Below, piece by piece: positions 60,604 through 64,000 of a stretch of DNA of 64,000 bases. Origin of the DNA: Algicella marina (GTDB taxonomy: Bacteria; Pseudomonadota; Alphaproteobacteria; Rhodobacterales; Rhodobacteraceae); assembly GCF_009931615.1 (NCBI RefSeq), contig NZ_CP046620.1, forward strand, positions 3,704,501 through 3,768,500, in the 5' to 3' direction. Numbering within the stretch: the first letter of the stretch is position 1; every line of letters begins with the position of its first letter. Both the position numbers and the translations under genes were made by a program. The notes under the pieces were generated by a model, which was given only the letters and a program-made list of their open reading frames with translations, did not search any database and had not been told where the DNA came from.

Positions 60604-62259
60604 ATGAGTGACATCGAACGCGAAAGCATGGAGTATGACGTCGTTATCGTCGGGGCGGGTCCGGCCGGTCTCAGCGCAGCAATCCGTCTCAAGCAACTCG
60701 ATGCAGACCTTGATGTCGTCGTTCTGGAGAAGGGTTCGGAGGTTGGCGCCCATATCCTTTCGGGTGCCGTACTCGACCCGTCCGGCCTCAACGCGCTGAT
60801 CCCGGACTGGAAGGGAAAGGGGGCCCCGGTCTCCACCGAGGTCACTGAGGATCGTTTCTTGATGCTGGGCGAAGGCGGTCATGTGCGCGTGCCGAACAAG
60901 CCGATGCCGCCGCTGATGAACAACCACGGCAACTACATAGTCTCCATGGGCAATGTCTGTCGGTGGCTTGCCGAACAGGCAGAAGCGCTGGGCGTGGAGA
61001 TTTTCCCCGGCATGGCCTGCTCCGAACTGGTCTACGGCGACAACGGCGAACTTGCCGGCGTCATCGCCGGTGAATTCGGTCTGGAAAAGGATGGTTCCAG
61101 GGGGCCGGGCTACGAGCCGGGGATGATCCTCAGGGGGAAATACGTGTTCCTTGCCGAAGGCGTCCGCGGGTCGCTCTCCAAGCAGGCAATCGCCCACTAC
61201 AAGCTAGACGCCGACTCTGAGCCGCAGAAATACGGTCTCGGCATGAAGGAAATCTGGGATATCAAACCAGAGAACCACAAGCTGGGACAGGTCACCCACA
61301 CGATGGGCTGGCCGCTCGGCGCGAATGCCGGCGGCGGATCTTTCATGTATCATGCGGAAAACAATCAGGTTTTCATCGGGTTCGTCGTTCATCTGAACTA
61401 TGAGAACCCGCATCTGTTTCCGTACATGGAGTTTCAGCGCTTCAAGCATCACCCCGAGATCGCCAAGGTTCTGGAAGGTGGCAAGCGCGTCGCCTACGGT
61501 GCCCGCGCCATTACCGAGGGTGGCTGGCAGTCCCTGCCGAAACTGGTCTTCCCGGGCGGTGCGCTGCTCGGCTGTTCCGCCGGCATGGTCAACGTGCCGC
61601 GCATCAAGGGCAATCATAACGCCATGCTGTCCGGTATCGCCGCCGCCGAAGCCGCCGCCGCCGCACTGCAGGCCGGAAGGCAGAGCGATGAACTGTCCGA
61701 CTATGAGGCCAGCGTCCGCACCGGGCCGATTGCCGACGATCTGAAGAAGGTGCGCAACGTCAAGCCGCTGTGGTCGCGCTTTGGCCTCACCGCCTCCCTG
61801 GCGCTTGGCGGCTTCGATATGTGGGTTGCGTCTCTGACCGGTTTCAACCCGTTCGGCACCCTCGGTCACGGCAAGACAGATGCCGGTGCAACCAAACGTG
61901 TGACGCGGGTGGAGCCGATCGAGTATCCCAGACCCGACGGAAAACTCAGCTTTGATCGCCTGACGAATGTCAGCTTCTCCGGCACCAACCACGCCGAGGA
62001 TCAACCCAGCCATCTGCGGCTGGAAGACCCGGAAATCCCCGTCCGCTGGACGCTTCCGAAATTCGCCGAACCGGCACAGCGCTACTGTCCGGCGGGGGTT
62101 TACGAGATCGTGCGGGACGACGACGGCAGCAATCCGCGCTTCCAGATCAACGCCCAGAATTGCGTCCACTGCAAGACGTGCGACATCAAGGATCCGCCGC
62201 AGAACATCACCTGGGTGACGCCCCAGGGTGGTGACGGCCCGAATTACCCCAATATGTAA
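60604..62259 (+). CDS. Electron-transferring-flavoprotein:ubiquinone oxidoreductase
   Basis: Peripheral inner-membrane enzyme that passes electrons from ETF (fed by acyl-CoA dehydrogenases, including the methylsuccinyl-CoA type at 46.7 kb) to ubiquinone. The product has 551 residues. FAD-binding VVIVGAGPAGLSAAIRLKQ at the N-terminus; the quinone-binding hydrophobic region includes GWPLGANAGGGSFMYH; the 4Fe-4S ligands are one Cys in RYCPAGVYEI and three in NCVHCKTCDIKDP. The ATG at 60604 has a gggagac site. A 243-base gap precedes it. Confidence 0.95.
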   Translation: MSDIERESMEYDVVIVGAGPAGLSAAIRLKQLDADLDVVVLEKGSEVGAHILSGAVLDPSGLNALIPDWKGKGAPVSTEVTEDRFLMLGEGGHVRVPNKPMPPLMNNHGNYIVSMGNVCRWLAEQAEALGVEIFPGMACSELVYGDNGELAGVIAGEFGLEKDGSRGPGYEPGMILRGKYVFLAEGVRGSLSKQAIAHYKLDADSEPQKYGLGMKEIWDIKPENHKLGQVTHTMGWPLGANAGGGSFMYHAENNQVFIGFVVHLNYENPHLFPYMEFQRFKHHPEIAKVLEGGKRVAYGARAITEGGWQSLPKLVFPGGALLGCSAGMVNVPRIKGNHNAMLSGIAAAEAAAAALQAGRQSDELSDYEASVRTGPIADDLKKVRNVKPLWSRFGLTASLALGGFDMWVASLTGFNPFGTLGHGKTDAGATKRVTRVEPIEYPRPDGKLSFDRLTNVSFSGTNHAEDQPSHLRLEDPEIPVRWTLPKFAEPAQRYCPAGVYEIVRDDDGSNPRFQINAQNCVHCKTCDIKDPPQNITWVTPQGGDGPNYPNM

Positions 62260-62359
62260 GCATATTGCTGCGGTAATTCGGCGTTTATCTGCAAAGAAAT
62301 TGAACTTTCCGCGCGGCGCGTTTAGCGTCGTGTGCAAGTTGAACGCAGGAGTACAGGCA

Positions 62360-64000
62360 GTGAATATTCGGACACGATGGATGGCCGCATGTGTGGCTGC
62401 AACCCTAACGCTCGGCGTCGGTACTGCCAGCGCACAGGGTCTCGCCGGGCCCTATCTCGCCGCCACACAGGCCGATTTCCGAAATGACTACGAGGCAGCG
62501 GCCGATTTCTACTCCCGTATCCTGCTGCACGATCCGCAAAACCGTGCGATCCTGCAGAATGCCCTCGTCGCTCATATCGCTGCCGGCCGGTTTGACGGTG
62601 CGGAATCGGTAGCCGCACGTCTCCTGAGTGCGGAGCCGTCGAACCAGGTAGCCGGCCTGATGAAGCTCACCATCGCCATCCGCGAGGGCGCCACCGGCAC
62701 GGCCGAGGCTATTCTGCGCAACCCGGAGTTCCGCTTCAACGAACTCTTCTCGGGCCTGTTGTTGGGGTGGGTTGCGGTGTCTGAGGGCAACTTCGCCAAG
62801 GCAACAGAGGCATTCGAAGCCCTTCAGGCCAACGAAACGCTGGTGGTTTACGGCACCTATCACAAGGCGCTGGCCACGGCGCTTGCCGGTGATTACGCGA
62901 CTGCCGCCGCCCTGATGGAAAGCGATCCGGAAGGCCCGTTGCACGTCGACCGGGCGGCCGTGATCGCCCATATCGCCATGCTCAGCCAGTCCGATCAGCA
63001 GGACAAGGCGCTGGCAATTGCCGACATGGCCCTCAGCGACGGCTATGTCGACAAGGAAATCACCGCCATTCGCGAAAAGCTGGCGGCGGGAGAGAAGGTG
63101 CCCTTCACACTCGTCGAAACCGGAGAGGATGGCGCGTCACTCGTATTCGGCCTCCTTGCCTCCGCGCTGGCCCGCGACGATGCGGATCGTTTCGCTCTGG
63201 TCTACTCGCGTCTGGCCAACCACATCGACCCGGCCTATGAGGAATCCCTCATCCTGACGGCAGAGGTTCTCTCCGCCCAGGGCCAATACGACATGGCCAT
63301 TGCCACCTACAAGGCCATCGCGCCGAACTCGCCGTGGTACATCACCGCTGAGGTTGGTCGTGCCGATGCGCTGCGAGACAGCGATCGCGCCGACCTCGCA
63401 ATCGAAGTGTTGTCGAAACTTGCCCGCGAAGAACCGGACGAACTGACGGTGATCACCGCGCTGGGCGATTTGCAACGCACCAGCGAGAACTTCGAGGCGG
63501 CGGCGGAAGCCTATACAACCGCGATCAACCTGCTGGAGGATATCGCCCCGTCCCATTGGGTGGTCTTCTACTCCCGCGGCATTTCCTTTGAGCGTTCGGG
63601 GGAGTGGGACAAGGCCGAGGCAGATTTCCGCAAGGCTCTCGAACTTCAGCCGGATCAGCCACTGGTGCTCAATTACCTCGGCTATTCCCTCGTCGAACTC
63701 CCCCGCGACCTGGAAGAGGCGCAGGCGATGATCGAGAAGGCGGTGGAGCAGCGCCCGGACGACGGCTACATCACTGACAGCCTGGGATGGGTGCTCTACC
63801 GGGTCGGCAAGTTCGAAGAGGCCGTGCCGCACATGGAACGCGCCGTCGAACTCGAACCGGTGGACCCGATCATCAACGACCATCTGGGCGATGTGCTCTG
63901 GAAGGTCGGCCGCAAGCTGGAGGCCGAGTTCCAGTGGCGCCGCGCCCTGTCCTTCGATCCGGAAGACAAGGACGCCGAACGGATTCGCCGCAAGCTGGAA
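62360..64000 (+). CDS. TPR repeat protein, secreted, 5' part
   Basis: A frame of 547 codons that stays open to the window edge, so the C-terminus is missing. The GTG start follows aggag at good spacing and gives a signal peptide ending ASAQ, so the protein is periplasmic. Several tetratricopeptide repeats are visible, for example NDYEAAADFYSRIL, GNFAKATEAFEAL, GQYDMAIATYKAI, ENFEAAAEAYTTAI, GEWDKAEADFRKALEL and GKFEEAVPHMERAVEL. It follows ETF-QO by 100 bases; in related genomes ispE often comes next, outside the window here. It may serve in cell-envelope assembly, but no role is proven. Confidence 0.88.
   Translation, partial: MNIRTRWMAACVAATLTLGVGTASAQGLAGPYLAATQADFRNDYEAAADFYSRILLHDPQNRAILQNALVAHIAAGRFDGAESVAARLLSAEPSNQVAGLMKLTIAIREGATGTAEAILRNPEFRFNELFSGLLLGWVAVSEGNFAKATEAFEALQANETLVVYGTYHKALATALAGDYATAAALMESDPEGPLHVDRAAVIAHIAMLSQSDQQDKALAIADMALSDGYVDKEITAIREKLAAGEKVPFTLVETGEDGASLVFGLLASALARDDADRFALVYSRLANHIDPAYEESLILTAEVLSAQGQYDMAIATYKAIAPNSPWYITAEVGRADALRDSDRADLAIEVLSKLAREEPDELTVITALGDLQRTSENFEAAAEAYTTAINLLEDIAPSHWVVFYSRGISFERSGEWDKAEADFRKALELQPDQPLVLNYLGYSLVELPRDLEEAQAMIEKAVEQRPDDGYITDSLGWVLYRVGKFEEAVPHMERAVELEPVDPIINDHLGDVLWKVGRKLEAEFQWRRALSFDPEDKDAERIRRKLE

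Overview
This 64-kb window looks like ordinary chromosome of a high-GC alphaproteobacterium, most likely Rhodobacterales (Rhodobacteraceae-like). The basis is gene content and order rather than any database match: irr divergent from fabA-fabB-fabI, the histone-deacetylase/xseB/ispA run, a (2S)-methylsuccinyl-CoA dehydrogenase-type gene (ethylmalonyl-CoA pathway), a Usg gene, ETF:ubiquinone oxidoreductase followed by a TPR protein, and two Hint_2-type proteins. Genus and species cannot be read from the sequence. I see no rRNA, tRNA, insertion sequence, prophage, CRISPR array or replication origin. Coding density is high, with many 1-8 base stop/start overlaps (ATGA, GTGA) that imply long co-translated operons. 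About 70 genes are called; ispA at the left edge and a TPR gene at the right edge are cut by the window.

Layout. 1-2.1 kb (-): irr, a histone-deacetylase-like hydrolase, xseB, ispA. 2.2-5.7 kb (+): fabA, fabB, fabI and an M50-type membrane protease coupled to fabI, making and possibly policing unsaturated fatty acid synthesis. 5.7-10.7 kb: a Nudix hydrolase, hslO (Hsp33), CoA Nudix hydrolase, cca, a LysE exporter, an NTF2-like protein and a GNAT. 10.7-11.8 kb: hemF on the minus strand with an FNR-like box. 11.75-19.6 kb (+): a tiny leader ORF with attenuator-like hairpins, a 94-codon ORF, then four consecutive half-size ABC exporters that fall into two paralogous pairs. 19.7-25 kb: a P-loop kinase-like protein, a sterol-desaturase-type hydroxylase, tlyA, a VOC protein, a TrmA-family RNA methyltransferase, and a rhomboid-like protein that appears to lack its catalytic residues. 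25-28 kb: trpS, a GNAT-DUF2332 fusion and a small secreted protein. 28-31.5 kb (-): thiBPQ under a TPP riboswitch. 31.6-36.7 kb: ytoQ, usg with a hairpin over its ribosome binding site, a GST, mscL, ald with its Lrp-type regulator, azlCD. 37-54 kb: two molybdenum-cofactor gene groups (fdhD-mobA and mobB-moeA) separated by a CorA/ZntB transporter, a GGT homologue, a Hint protein, small enzymes and the methylsuccinyl-CoA dehydrogenase. 52-64 kb: glycosyltransferase, epimerase, greA, a membrane-anchored protein of unknown function, a second Hint protein, a serine hydrolase, an MFS carrier, a stand-alone YopT-like (C58) cysteine protease candidate, ETF-QO and the TPR protein.

Most of the window is core metabolism. 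The parts most worth a second look are the four-gene ABC exporter array with its leader/attenuator, the SD-sequestering hairpin in front of usg, the YopT-like protease, the two Hint proteins, the mobB-PLP enzyme-APH-like kinase-moeA operon with 11-bp tandem repeats upstream, and the GNAT-DUF2332 fusion. Function assignments rest on motifs and family knowledge recalled without searches; regulatory calls come from reading the sequence and are untested.
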